Below are positions 1 through 10,309 of a stretch of 64,000 nt of DNA, piece by piece. The position numbers and the translations under genes are program-made. Under the pieces are notes generated by a model. That model made no database searches. It had not been told where the DNA came from and saw only the letters and a program-made list of their open reading frames with translations. Position 1 is the first letter of the stretch; each line of letters begins with the position of its first letter. This DNA comes from Phycomyces nitens (lineage: Eukaryota; Mucoromycota; Mucoromycetes; Mucorales; Phycomycetaceae): the NCBI GenBank assembly GCA_022702545.1, contig JAHRBC010000001.1:5704001-5768000 (forward strand). Reading direction: 5' to 3'.

Positions 1-484
1 GTCTCTTTACTTGTGACAAAGTAACCTCTCGTAGCTGAGTTTACAACACAACGTGGCCCTCGATGTATCATTAATACCTTTTTATTATTATTACTAATTA
101 ACGATATTCAGGTCATTAGATTTGTGTTGTAATAAAACAATGGTATATTGAAATAGCATGCCGGAAGGATAGCCAGGAATGGGATGGTGCGCAAGTGAAA
201 TGAGATGGGGGATGGGGGCTGTCAATCACCTGCTCCGTAGCTTCATTTTGGCTTCTTACACTCTGTGAAACAATTGAATAAGGTACATTTAAACGTTGCT
301 TTGCCCTGGCTGTTTTTCAATTTTCTTCTCTTTAACTCTTCTTTCTCTTCTTATCCCAAGAAACCTACAAGACCTTTAGTTGCCCTCTTGTCCAGTGACA
401 GATCCACATTGCAATTCTCTTCTGTTTAGGTTAGTGATCATATTCAATTCACACTTGTGTTGATGCTCATTTTGAAATGTAGCC
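1..484. other. Left-edge non-coding region
   Basis: No coding frame is supported here. It is AT-rich with short pyrimidine runs and presumably holds the promoter and 5' UTR of the NDK-like gene that starts at 485. The end of an upstream gene outside the window cannot be excluded. Confidence 0.5.
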
Positions 485-2267
485 ATGACAGAATCTTTAG
501 ATAAAAGTGGAAATCTCCAACGCACCTTGGGTCTACTCAGACCAGACGCGCTAGAACAAAAGGAAAATGTTCTTCAGTTGGCTAAAGATGCTGGTCTGAA
601 GCTTCAGTTTGAGAGCTTGAGAACTCTTTCAGAAGATGACGTCCGAAAATTGTTGGTGGACTGCGACCCAGACACTGTCACCGCTTGGAGCAGGTGAGAA
701 AAAGGGGATCTTGTGACCTCGGCCAGTCGGACACAATCACTCATCGTCTTATTTCATACTTTCTAAAGCCAGCCTGTGTATGCGTTTGTTCTGGAAGGAC
801 CGAATGCAATTGAAGTGTGGAAAGGGATCCTTGGATCAGAGTCTAGGTAGGAGCCAATCAACACAAGTATCTTATCTTCTGACACTTGATTTACAGCAAG
901 GCTTCTGGACTGTGCATATCGTGCGTCTCCAGTCGTTCAGAAGCAGTTGCAGCACGCCAGATCAAATACATAACCAGCAGCACCAGCAGTGGAAGCATAG
1001 CTAGCAAAACCTCACCAAAAACAACCAAGCGTGCGTCGGGTGGCCGGAAAACTGCCACAGGGCCTAGTGGGATTGCAGCCCCTGGGCAGACCAAAGGGTC
1101 CGGAAGAGGATCCGCCAACAATGCGACACCAGCAAAGGCCGTCGCACCAAAGCCAACCCTCCAAAGACCCACGTCTGCTTCTGCTGTTGCCTCAGCCAAG
1201 ACCTCGGCAAGCAATCCAGCCAGCCAAACCGCAATCAAGCCAGTCACCAGCCGACGTCTCAGCCAACCAGCCCGCAGAGCATCTTCTGCTTCACAGCCAC
1301 CAACCCCACCACCCACCGAACGCAGGTCTTCTTTAGCCCGAGCCCGTACCACCCGTCCTGCCAATGACGAACCCAAGTCGGGTACCACCGCTAAATCCTC
1401 TAATCTCGTACGTTTGCTTCTTTCCACACATTTTATTATATATTATTATTATTATTATTTAAAAAAATCGCTTTACTTACAAGTCATTGTATGACATGAT
1501 CTTTTTCACAGAACGCCCGCCAGACTTCAGTCCATCTCAATCGCACCGAACAGGCCAATCGTCGGGCCAGTGTTGCGAGTGCGGCATCTGCCAGAAAGCT
1601 ATCTACAACTGGTGGAATCTCAAAGCCTCCTCTTTCTGTCTTGACGGGTAGGACTCGCAAGTACAGCCGAGCAGAAAAGCGCCCAGACGAAAAGAGTCTT
1701 GCACCAACCCAAGACAAACCACAACGGAAACCTCAACCCAAGATCGACGAAGTTGAGCCAGAAGAGGAAGTAAAGGAAGCCGAGACTAAAGCCGAGACTG
1801 AGCCTGAGCCTGAACTCAAACCAGTAGTGGCCTTGTTTGAGGACGATCTTGTGGCTCCTGTGCCGGACCCCACCGAGAGTGTTGCTTCATCTGCCGGAAC
1901 TCTCAGTGACATTGAGTCATGGACAAAGGATTGTCGCCAGGACGATAGCGAGCATGATGCCGAGGTGGCGGCTGCTACTTCTGCTGCCATGCCAACCCTC
2001 GAAAGACCATCATCAGCAAGAGCTTCGTTCTCTCCCAACAGTGTGGCCTCATTACCGCGTCCAGAGACACCCGAGGTGGATCAGCTCCGACAGAGATTCG
2101 AAACACTTGCCTATAGTCCCACGTTCGAGAAACGCAAGACGCCTACCATCTCCCCCGAGATTGCCTCTAGACTAAAGGACCTTCGGCCTAGAGGACCGAC
2201 CGGCACACGTGTCAAAACCATGGTCAGCTTCTTTATGGATGAGAACCTGCATAAATGGGAATTCTAG
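485..2267 (+). CDS. NDK-like domain protein with long basic Ser/Pro/Ala-rich tail
   Basis: Exons 485-693, 769-846, 897-1407 and 1512-2267 join in frame through GT-AG introns to give 517 aa. Residues about 10-95 resemble the first half of a nucleoside diphosphate kinase fold: the strand QRTLGLLRPDAL matches the family's ERTF-x-KPDG strand, and PVYAFVLEGPNAIEVWKG matches its GPVVAMVWEG segment. The usual KPDG lysine is Arg and no NIIHGSD-type active-site histidine follows, so kinase activity is unlikely; such degenerate NDK domains usually bind partners. The rest is low-complexity: first basic and S/T/A/P-rich (RRLSQPARRASSASQPPT), then acidic, ending MVSFFMDENLHKWEF. The basic part resembles microtubule-associated tails, which is only an inference. 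Acceptor 768 rather than 772 in intron 1 was chosen because it keeps the NDK-like frame. Confidence 0.8.
1408..1511 (+). repeat. Intron 3 of the NDK-like gene with an ATT tract
   Basis: The intron runs from a GTACGT donor to a TTTTCACAG acceptor and contains an (ATT)n microsatellite at about 1438-1460. Similar trinucleotide tracts lie inside introns of the PEX12 and beta-tubulin genes in this window. Confidence 0.7.
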
Positions 2268-2864
2268 ATTTCATCCCTTTCCTTTCTTTCGTCCAACCTC
2301 ACACACTCAACCAACATTTCACTTGCTCCATTCATTTATAATTTCTGACATTCCTTTCTGGCCTTCATTCTTGCATTTTCTATATGCTCATTCTTTAAAA
2401 CTCCCTTCTTTTCCTATGGTTATCAATCCTGAGCCTATTCTTACCATATACCCTAACCCTTTTTCTTTTTCTTTTTTTTTTATTAATTTTCTTGGCAAGT
2501 ACAAAAACACGAAAAACAGACAAAATATATTACCCTTATTATATATATATTTATATATTATATATATTATATATTATATATTTTTTATACTGAATGGATC
2601 TTATTAAATATCATTATAAATATGTATATATTTTGTGATATTCAAAATTAAACAAGAGAATGTGAGATGAGCTACAGAATATGCGAGGATTGTCCATAAA
2701 AGGAAAATAAAGAATTAAAAAAAAACCATTAGATACATACACACAAAAAGAAAAGAAAAGAAAAAGAAAGAAAGAAGAAGTATAGGCAAGAGATAACAGA
2801 GGAATTGGTTATTAGATAATATATAAACCATGGATATTTGGTATCTTGTGCCTTTAATTTCACC
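2268..2864. other. Intergenic region with TA-rich and purine tracts
   Basis: Holds the 3' end of the NDK-like gene, a TA-rich run around 2539-2585, a GAAA-type purine tract around 2750-2780, and the core promoter of the next gene. No coding frame is supported. Confidence 0.5.
2820..2827 (+). promoter_or_regulatory. TATA box of the ML-domain gene
   Basis: TATATAAA lies 38 nt before the ATG at 2865, implying a very short 5' UTR. It is placed from sequence alone. Confidence 0.55.
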
Positions 2865-3547
2865 ATGAAGCTTTCATCCTACTTTCTTTTCGCCACAACC
2901 TCAATATTTATCTGTGGCTCGAATGCTCAGGGCCCTAATGGCGAACTCCAGCTTGTCCCTTGCCAGGAGAGCAAAAACAAGATTATGTAAGAGAGGGTTT
3001 ATTTTTGCAGGTATATTTTCTGTCCAGAGCCATAACTTGCAATCTCAGGGTCAACACCCTTACATTTGAGCCAAATCCTCCAAAAATTGGTCAGTCAGTC
3101 ATCCTAAACTTCAACGGAACCTTCAAGGAAGACTTTCCACTCGGCATGAAGGTCAATCTTGAGTTTAGCAAGGATGGCCAGGTATTGCTTCGACAAGAAA
3201 GAGACTTTTGTCAGATGATCGAATCACTTTCTCTCTTGAACGCCAAAATCATCTGTCCTCTCTTGACTGGCACACACAACATATTGGCCAAGATGAATGT
3301 GCCTCTCTTTATCCGTAAGTGCCTTTGTGCTTGGTATCACTTTTATCTAATCTTAATATTGTCTTCTCTATAGCTTCGGTATGGTATTTTATCACACTAC
3401 TAGGATTAGGAATGCGTTTTTTGTTGTTGTTGTTGACTTTCCTGTTAGAGCATGTATGGAATCAGTATCACGGTTGTCAAGCCAGACGATGACCAGGTTG
3501 TATGTCTCGAGGGGAAAACTCACCTACGGCTGCCATCAAGCTCTTGA
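2865..3547 (+). CDS. Secreted ML-domain (MD-2/NPC2-like) lipid-binding protein
   Basis: Best model: exons 2865-2986, 3028-3314, 3374-3378 and 3449-3547, giving 170 aa. Residues 1-22 form a signal peptide (MKLSSYFLFATTSIFICGSN). The mature part has the ML layout: early Cys (LVPCQES), TFEPNPPKIGQSV, an immunoglobulin-like beta core, and a C-terminal strand YGISITVVKPDDDQVVCLEG. Length fits the fungal phosphatidylglycerol/phosphatidylinositol transfer and NPC2-like family, which binds single lipids in the vacuole or outside the cell. The frame closes only if a 5-nt exon (CTTCG) is spliced in, supplying Pro-Ser between NVPLFI and SMYGIS; it has its own acceptor (TATAG) and donor (GTATGG). Family assignment is firm; the microexon is inferred. 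Confidence 0.75.
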
Positions 3548-3734
3548 GCTTGTTCTATTTACAGTTTATTTAATTAACAACAATATAGAAAATATACAAA
3601 TGTGCTACATATCCAAAAGTACTTGGGTCAAGAAATATCCATATATAAATAAATTTTTATTAAGACCAATACCAAAAATAAACATTTTTAAAAAAAAGAA
3701 GCAGAAAATAAACACAAACATAAACACAATCCAG

Positions 3735-4949
3735 TTACTGCTGGACCTTTCGAATACGATCAACAAGCGAATCCATCTGATTCTTACACTGGTCAACAAG
3801 CTCCTTTAATTCCTTGTCTTTATCCGCACAAGGTCTCAGGGCTTCTCCAAGTTCCCCAACATCAGTCTTGATAACAGATTTGTTCTTGTCATGCCAACTC
3901 TCAATGTTCTTGACCACATTCCGTGTAGACTCAAACAGCCGCGTACGTTCGTCTCCTAATGATTTCAACTCATGGCCGCCTTGTTCAAGGCGTTCAATCG
4001 ATGCCTGTCCCTCTTTTTTCAGAGTGCTCAAGAGACCAAGCAGTTGTTCATGGGCAAGCGTATCATGTCGTCGCTGTCCCGAAAGACCTTTCAAGGAATC
4101 CTTGAGGGCCTGTGTTTGTGCCTGAGCCTGTGCAGATCTCAGCTTGGTCTGAGCAATGGCTTGTCTGTATCCGTCTGCTTTTTTCTTTAGTTCTGATGCA
4201 CCCATGCGTTGAGTCTCGGCTGCCAGCTGAACTGAGCTGGCATACGTCTTTTGATCATCAGCAGTGTTTTTGAGAGACTCAATTGCAGCTTGTTTGGCAT
4301 CAATTTCCATTGCCAGACGGTTCATCTCCAGTCGGAGGGTGTCATTCTCTGCTCGAAACACACTCTGACTGGCGAGATGCATGTCACGGGTCTCGGCTGT
4401 GGTCTTGAGTTCTAGTGCCATGGCATCACGTTGTCGGCTCAAGACTTCATGCTTGTGTCGAAGTACAGACACCATTCCCTTTGTACGGGCACTTCTGGAT
4501 TCCTCTGGTTCGGGCGTATCAGCCAGCTGCTTTCCGGACTGTATTTTTGCTGTCTGATTGAGATCGTGTTTTGAAGATTGACGTGGGTTCATCTGATCAT
4601 AACGGAACAAGTGTCCGTAGTTTATCCGAGACACATTATTATCATGGGAGACCTGCATAAGAGATGAAAAATTTCCAAAACAAGAAGTGTAAAGAGGTAT
4701 AAAAAGTGAGAAATAGAGAAAAGAGAGAAAAGAGAGAGAGAAAGAGAAAGGCTTGGGGTTGACTTTGATGATTGCTGTCTAGTATATTTTGTCTGGTAGA
4801 CTTACAGGCGTGACCTGACGTGAAGTACCGTCAAAGCCCCAGTTTGGAAAGGGTTTATGAGGCACGAAATCATAATTATCCAATCTAAACCAGCACACAA
4901 ACGAACACTGAGTCGTTTGGGCCCAAATCAATGTCTCCAGCACGCGCAT
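3735..4949 (-). CDS. Coiled-coil protein of unknown function
   Basis: Exons 4949-4806 and 4652-3735 (minus strand) give 353 aa. The intron has a GTAAGT donor and TTATGCAG acceptor in phase 0, joining FDGTSRQVTP to VSHDNNVSRINYGHL. The N-terminal ~80 residues are non-helical and aromatic (KPFPNWGFDGT, YGHLFRYDQMNP). From about residue 115 to the end the protein is charged and helical with heptad-like spacing, so it is likely a long coiled coil. I do not recognise the family; a cytoskeletal or centrosomal role would be a guess. The start at 4949 is the first in-frame ATG found, but a further 5' exon is possible. It converges on the ML gene (188 bp apart) and diverges from the TTL-like gene (280 bp). 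Confidence 0.7.
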
Positions 4950-5229
4950 TCAGATTCCTCCCGTCCCAAAAATCACAAAGCCACTCCGACAAAGCAGTAT
5001 AAGAATAAGTGCTACGGTTACAAGGTCATAAAGAAGTAGCCTGTCAATCTCCATTAAAGACACAAAGGGCCATTTAGCAAGCCTTTTGATCAATAGCACT
5101 CAAAGATACCTTTACTACAAACGGACTGGGGGCTCAAAAAGGCAGTGTTTGACGATACACACAATGATGTCTGTGACTACTGAATTAAAATCTGCCAAAA
5201 AAAAAATTGGAGATTGGTGATCTCTAGAC

Positions 5230-6479
5230 ATGTCGTCCTCACGCCTAGCACTCGTCCATCTCGACGAAACATACACCAAGAATGCAGTCGTAAAGGCACT
5301 CGAGAACAGTGCTCTTGACTGGACTATTGATAAGGAAATCACAGAAGCCAATGCCGAGGCTGATCTCAATTTGCCTTTTGTGTCTCTTCAGTGGCTAGAG
5401 TACGAACAAATCAACTGGTTACACCTCAGCCGTCATGCAGAGACCACAATGGCCAATGCGTATTGTATTCGAAAAGGACTGATTCGCAAGGCTCAATTAG
5501 CATACAACATGACAAAATACCTTTCAAAGAACCCCAAGAGCATCCTCAAACAGGCTATCCCCGAGACCTGGCAATTTGAACTCGACCATGTAGATTATTT
5601 TGAAGAAGCAATGAATGAAGTATTTGAGGTTGAACAAGATCTTGTCGAGAATGAAGAAAAAACAAAAGATCGGCGCATGTTCATAATCAAGCCAAGCATG
5701 GCAAACAAGGCTGCCGGCATCTCCGTCTTTGATTCTATGGATCAACTGAGAGCCATCTTTGAAGAGCCAGAGAGTGATTCTGAAGAAGAGGATTCTGATG
5801 CAGAGGATCTGATGCAGGTTCGCGAGTGGGTCATTCAACGCTATATCGACCGTCCCTTGCTAGTAAACAAGCGCAAGTTCCATGTGCGGGCATACGTTCT
5901 CGCTGTCAGCAACATCCAGGTCTATCTCTACCATGACATGCTCGCCTTGTTTGCCCACAAGGAATACTCTACCACAGACCTCTCTGATTCCTTGGTCCAC
6001 TTGACCAACACATGTATCCAGACAGGAGAGGCAGACTTTGATGAGCAATCCTCTGTTCGTCTCTACTGGGAATTAGAACGCCTGGGAGTCTCAAAGGCTG
6101 ATCTGGACACCATGTTTGGCAAGATGCAGCTAATCTTGGCCGATGTATTTGATGCATGTGTCAGTGAGATGACTACATTCCAGGCCATGCCGAATGCATT
6201 TGAGCTGTTTGGTATTGACTTTATGATGGACCAAGATCTTGGCGTGTACTTTCTTGAAGCAAATGCTGTAAGTTGTGGGACTAGAGGGATAACAAAAGGC
6301 TAACTTGTTGGACCATCTAGTTCCCTGATTTTAAGCAAACTGGCGCTAAACTGCAACATGTCATCCAAGAACTATTCGATGCCACCACAAAGACTGCAAT
6401 TGAGCCCTTCTTTGGTGAGAACACGGGCGGGTCGGATAAGTTTGTCAAGGTGTTTGAAAAGGAGCTCTTGTCCCTCTGA
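5230..6479 (+). CDS. Tubulin-tyrosine-ligase (TTL) family protein
   Basis: Exons 5230-6267 and 6321-6479 give 398 aa. This is an ATP-grasp enzyme of the TTL family, whose members add Tyr or Glu to tubulin tails. Visible motifs: MFIIKPSMANKAAGI (from residue 150, ATP-binding Lys), WVIQRYIDRPLLVNKRKFH, HVRAYVLAV, LVHLTNTCIQ, and FELFGIDFMMDQ leading to VYFLEANAFPDF, where the Glu and Asn are the usual metal and ATP ligands. An acidic insert (EEPESDSEEEDSDAEDL, about residues 177-193) interrupts the core. The intron falls inside the EANA-FPDF motif and splices cleanly. Fungal members include P-body Pby1-like proteins; no SurE domain is present here. Substrate cannot be read from sequence. The stop lies 110 bp from the converging PEX12 gene. 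Confidence 0.88.
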
Positions 6480-6589
6480 CAAGCATGGTCCCACTTTTTG
6501 TCTGTTTTTTTTTTATATAATATTTGCACCATTCCATATTACATTACATTACATTACAATTATGTATATTTATGTACACACATATTCAT

Positions 6590-8053
6590 CTACAGGCTGT
6601 CGGCATATACTTTTGTAAGGTCCTGGACACCTCGGGGGGTCTTTTGCCAGGTTACTGGACATCGATTGTGCTCCTCTACGTAATGATAGGCGCATGTATA
6701 GCAAAATACATAACCTGAAGGGAGAGCAGTTGGGTTGGGAATGGGCTGACTCAGACATACGGGACATGTGTTGGGTGTAGATGGCAAAGAAACACCTCTT
6801 GGATCAGGCTAACACATAAATGTCAGTAAATTGGAAATACACAGGTGCTACTTGCCTTTGTATTTTTGGGAGGGGGGATAGTGGCCTTGGACTCTTCCTG
6901 GACCCCTCCGCCACGTGCAAATTCAGAAGAGTACCACCACTCGAGGAACTTGAAGAAGAAGATTGACATGGGCAACAACACCTTTAAGAACTCAATCAGC
7001 TTCCCAAACACCATTGGGAATGCCTTCCACGGTTTGGTAAAGAGAGAGAATGGGGCCTTTGCCTGCTCTGATGCGGCTGCCTTTTCATAATACTCGCGCT
7101 ATTGGGCAAACATTATCGTGGTTAGCAGATGTATAATGTAGTTGGGTAACTCACATAATCTGACATGCTCATACGTTTAACTTGAAGACCAATGAGATGG
7201 AACCACGGCGAATAATAGTCAGTCTTGCCAAACATGTATCCAATGTTATACACAAGATTGGAGCCATAATAGAGCGCGTTAATGTAAGGATACACTTTGC
7301 GGAATAGACGGGTTAGATGAATGGCCAGTTTTCTGGCAACATGAGTGCTGGGATCCGCCAATTGCTCTCGTTCTCGGTCTTGTTGTTCATTATCTCCCAA
7401 AAGAGACGCTCCACCAGATATGCGCTGATAGAATAAGTCAAGGCGGCATTTGATATACGGCAAACCAACCAGCATCAAGAGAGATCGTTGGATCTCTTTT
7501 GAGGACAATGGAGGCGTAGTATCAGGACCCACCGAAGAGAACTTTGGTCGACTGGCAAGGTGGGCAGACGACACTCTCTTTAGGCCATAAAAGTTCTCTG
7601 CAAATGAAGCACCTGTATATGAATGTATATTATTATTATTATTATTATAATAATTATTATTATCATTAGTCATGAACATTCAAAACCAAATTGCAGTTGG
7701 CTTTACCCCATTCCTTAAGATAATGGCGCTCAATAAAGAACATTAAGACGGAATAGAACTCCTCGTGGTTGTTAACTACCCGAATAAGCAAACGTGGGTA
7801 GCGTTGTGCATAGATCTGCCCGAAAAGACAAGAGGTCAGGAAACCACGCTTGTAGGATGTTATGTTTCCCGGTCCCTCACCCCCAAAACGTCTATATATT
7901 ATATATTTGGGTATATTCAGGAAGCCAGCTTACAGCCAAAAGATACTGGACTGCTGGTTGCAATAGTTCTCTTAGTTTCTCCTGGGCAACTATTTCGAAT
8001 AGAGAAGGGCGAAAGGCATCTTCGCCCGAACCCAAAGCGCTCATGAACTCCAT
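6590..8053 (-). CDS. PEX12: Peroxisome assembly protein PEX12
   Basis: Exons 8053-7934, 7815-7707, 7612-7155, 7098-6856 and 6808-6590 (minus strand) give 382 aa, normal for PEX12. PEX12 is one of three RING peroxins (with PEX2 and PEX10) forming the peroxisomal membrane ubiquitin ligase that recycles the PEX5 receptor. Seen: [19 protein letters not shown] at the N-terminus, [11 protein letters not shown], hydrophobic membrane stretches, and the C-terminal RING-like module (CPVC at 325-328, [22 protein letters not shown]), which like other PEX12 RINGs lacks a full ligand set. Intron 4 starts with GC rather than GT (AAG|GCAAGT); only this junction keeps the frame into PDPRGVSLP. Intron 2 contains a long TAA/ATT tract. 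Confidence 0.93.
7613..7706 (-). repeat. ATT/TAA trinucleotide tract inside PEX12 intron 2
   Basis: The intron is dominated by a run of ATT and TAA units at about 7627-7665. It is noted as a simple repeat inside a housekeeping intron; no function is implied. Confidence 0.7.
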
Positions 8054-8427
8054 CGTCTAGTGAATAAGTAGAGTGCGGGGAAAGTTTATTAATAAAAAAA
8101 AAGGGCACTGATTTTTTCTCTTTTTTGGCATGCCTACTGTCCAAATCCAGTCCCTTTGTCCAATCCGTGACGTCTTCCTTTGCTCGTTTCGTTTTTTTTT
8201 TCTCTTCAATTTCCTATTCATTTCCTCCCCCTTGTGCCTTGGCAGAGCCAATTTCTTTCTTTGTTCTTTTTGCAGACCTCTTTTGTCGCTCCTTACTCAA
8301 CAATCGTAAGTTATCCAAAGGACGTTTTATATATACATATATCAATTACAATCAATTCGCTCTGGATCCTAACACACTACTAGTCTATACCTTTTTTTAT
8401 ATATATAAAAAACTCCCCCAATCTATC
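8054..8427. promoter_or_regulatory. Bidirectional promoter between PEX12 and beta-tubulin
   Basis: 374 bp separate the two divergent start codons. It holds long T-rich runs and a TATATATA-like stretch near 8327-8340, about 90-100 nt before the tubulin ATG. No further gene is visible. Confidence 0.5.
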
Positions 8428-10011
8428 ATGAGAGAAGTTATTCACGTCCAAGCCGGTAAGTCATCATCCCTAAACAGTTTGGCAACACAAACTAAAATAA
8501 TTTTCATTGATCATCCACAGGTCAATGCGGTAATCAAGTAAGAATCCCCCATAATCACCCAAAACAAACAAAAATATAAACCCCTTTCTTCTCCCTCTTT
8601 TTCTTCTTCTTCTCCCTTTTTTAGATTGGTCAAAAGTTCTGGGAGACAATCTCTCAGGAGCACGGCATCGATGTCAACGGTAACTACTGCGGTGACAATG
8701 ACCTCCAGTTGGAGCGTATCGATGTCTTTTACAACGAAGGCTACCAGGGAAAATATGTCCCCAGGTAAAGAAACCGCGTTTTTATTGATTATTATTATTA
8801 TTATTATTATTTACATTGAACTCACATTTCAATTGAATTCTAGAGCTGTCTTGGTAGATCTTGAGCCTGCTACCATGGATGTTATCCGTGCCAGCCCTTA
8901 TGGCAAGATCTTCCGCCCTGATAACTTTATCAATGCCCAATCCGGTGCTGGTAACTCATGGGCCCGTGGTTATTACACTGAGGGTGCCGAATTAGTCGAG
9001 TCAATTATGGATGTCGTCCGTAAGGAGGCTGAGAACACTGATTGTCTCCAGGGATTCCAGCTCTGCCACTCCCTTGGTGGTGGTACCGGCTCTGGTCTCG
9101 GTTCCTTGTTGCTCTCCAAGATCCGTGAAGAGTACCCCGATAGAATCCTCAGCACTTACTCAGTCGTCCCCTCCCCCAAGGTGTCTGACACTGTTGTTGA
9201 GCCCTACAACGCTGTTCTTTCTGTCCACCAGTTGGTCGAGAACTGCGATGCCACCTTCTGCATTGATAATGAAGCCTTGTACGATATCTGTTTCCGTACC
9301 CTCAAGTTGACCAACCCCGGCTACCCTGAGCTCAACCAGCTTGTTTCTGCTGTCATGTCTGGTGTGTCTACCAGTCTGCGTTTCCCCGGTCAATTGAACT
9401 CTGACCTTCGTAAGCTGTGTGTCAACATGGTTCCCTTCCCCCGTCTCCATTTCTTCATGGTCGGTGTTGCTCCCTTGACTGCTTTTGGCTCCCAGCAGTA
9501 CCGCAACCTCAGTGTCCCTGAGTTGACTGCCCAGATGTTCGATGCTCGCAACATGATGGCTGCCTCTGATCCTCGCCATGGTCGCTACTTGACCGTCGCC
9601 ACCATTTTCCGTGGTCGTCTGTCCACCAAGGAAGTCGAGAACCAGATGTTGGCTGTTCAGCAAAAGAACTCTTCTTACTTTGTCGAATGGATTCCCAACA
9701 GTGTCAAGTCTTCCCTCTGCGACATTCCCCCTGTTGGTTTGAAGATGTCTGGTACCTTTATTGGTAACAGCACTGCTATCCAGGATCTCTTCAAGCGTGT
9801 CAACGAGCAGTTCACAGCCATGTTCAGACGCAAGGCTTTCTTGCATTGGTACACTTCTGAGGGTATGGATGAGATGGAGTTCACTGAGGCCGAGTCCAAC
9901 ATGAACGATTTGGTTTCCGAGTACCAGCAGTACCAGGAGGCCACTGCCGATGATGAGTATGATGGTGAGGAGTATATTGATGATGAAGATGACATGCCCA
10001 TGGAAGAGTAA
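8428..10011 (+). CDS. TUB2: Beta-tubulin
   Basis: Exons 8428-8455, 8521-8537 (17 nt), 8625-8764 and 8844-10011 give 450 aa, the usual length. It forms the alpha/beta dimer of microtubules. Diagnostic features: [17 protein letters not shown] start, [13 protein letters not shown]-binding loop, [20 protein letters not shown], the [20 protein letters not shown] helix and an acidic tail ending DDMPMEE. The MREV/I start carries the tetrapeptide autoregulation motif position. Codon 167 is TAC (Tyr) and codon 198 is GCC (Ala), where most fungal beta-tubulins have Phe and Glu; codons 200 (Phe) and 240 (Leu) are ordinary. Exon 4 is rich in C-ending codons, as expected for high expression. Intron 3 contains an ATT tract. 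Confidence 0.97.
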
Positions 10012-10309
10012 GGTAGACTCACTATACCTAATGGTGAGGATGTCTATTATGTACCTTTTTTCTCTCTCTCTCTTCTATTTCTCAATCTCCATTTCTCAAT
10101 CCCCCCATCTTTCCATTTACTTATTTCCCTTTTTTTTTCCCAAGAAACAAATTGCATAACACCTCAATAAACTAATGACAATTCCAAAGATTCATGTATT
10201 ATTATTATTATTATTATTATTGTTGGGAATTAGTGGTGGGTGGTATAAAAAAGACAAGGGATATTTAGAAAGAGGAGTCAATCTATAATATTATGTCTTG
10301 AGCAACCTG
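10012..10309. other. Convergent 3' region of beta-tubulin and the nuclease gene
   Basis: 298 bp holding both 3' ends, a CT-rich stretch at 10060-10140 and an (ATT)n tract at about 10197-10221. No coding frame is supported. Confidence 0.5.

Noticed and set aside
891..1427. 178-codon antisense frame over the NDK-like gene
   Set aside because: It overlaps a spliced sense gene with well-placed introns and is a composition shadow of the Ala/Pro/Ser-rich tail.
9160..9846. 228-codon frame antisense to beta-tubulin
   Set aside because: It mirrors the strongly biased codons of tubulin exon 4; such antisense frames are expected artefacts, and it has no recognisable motif.
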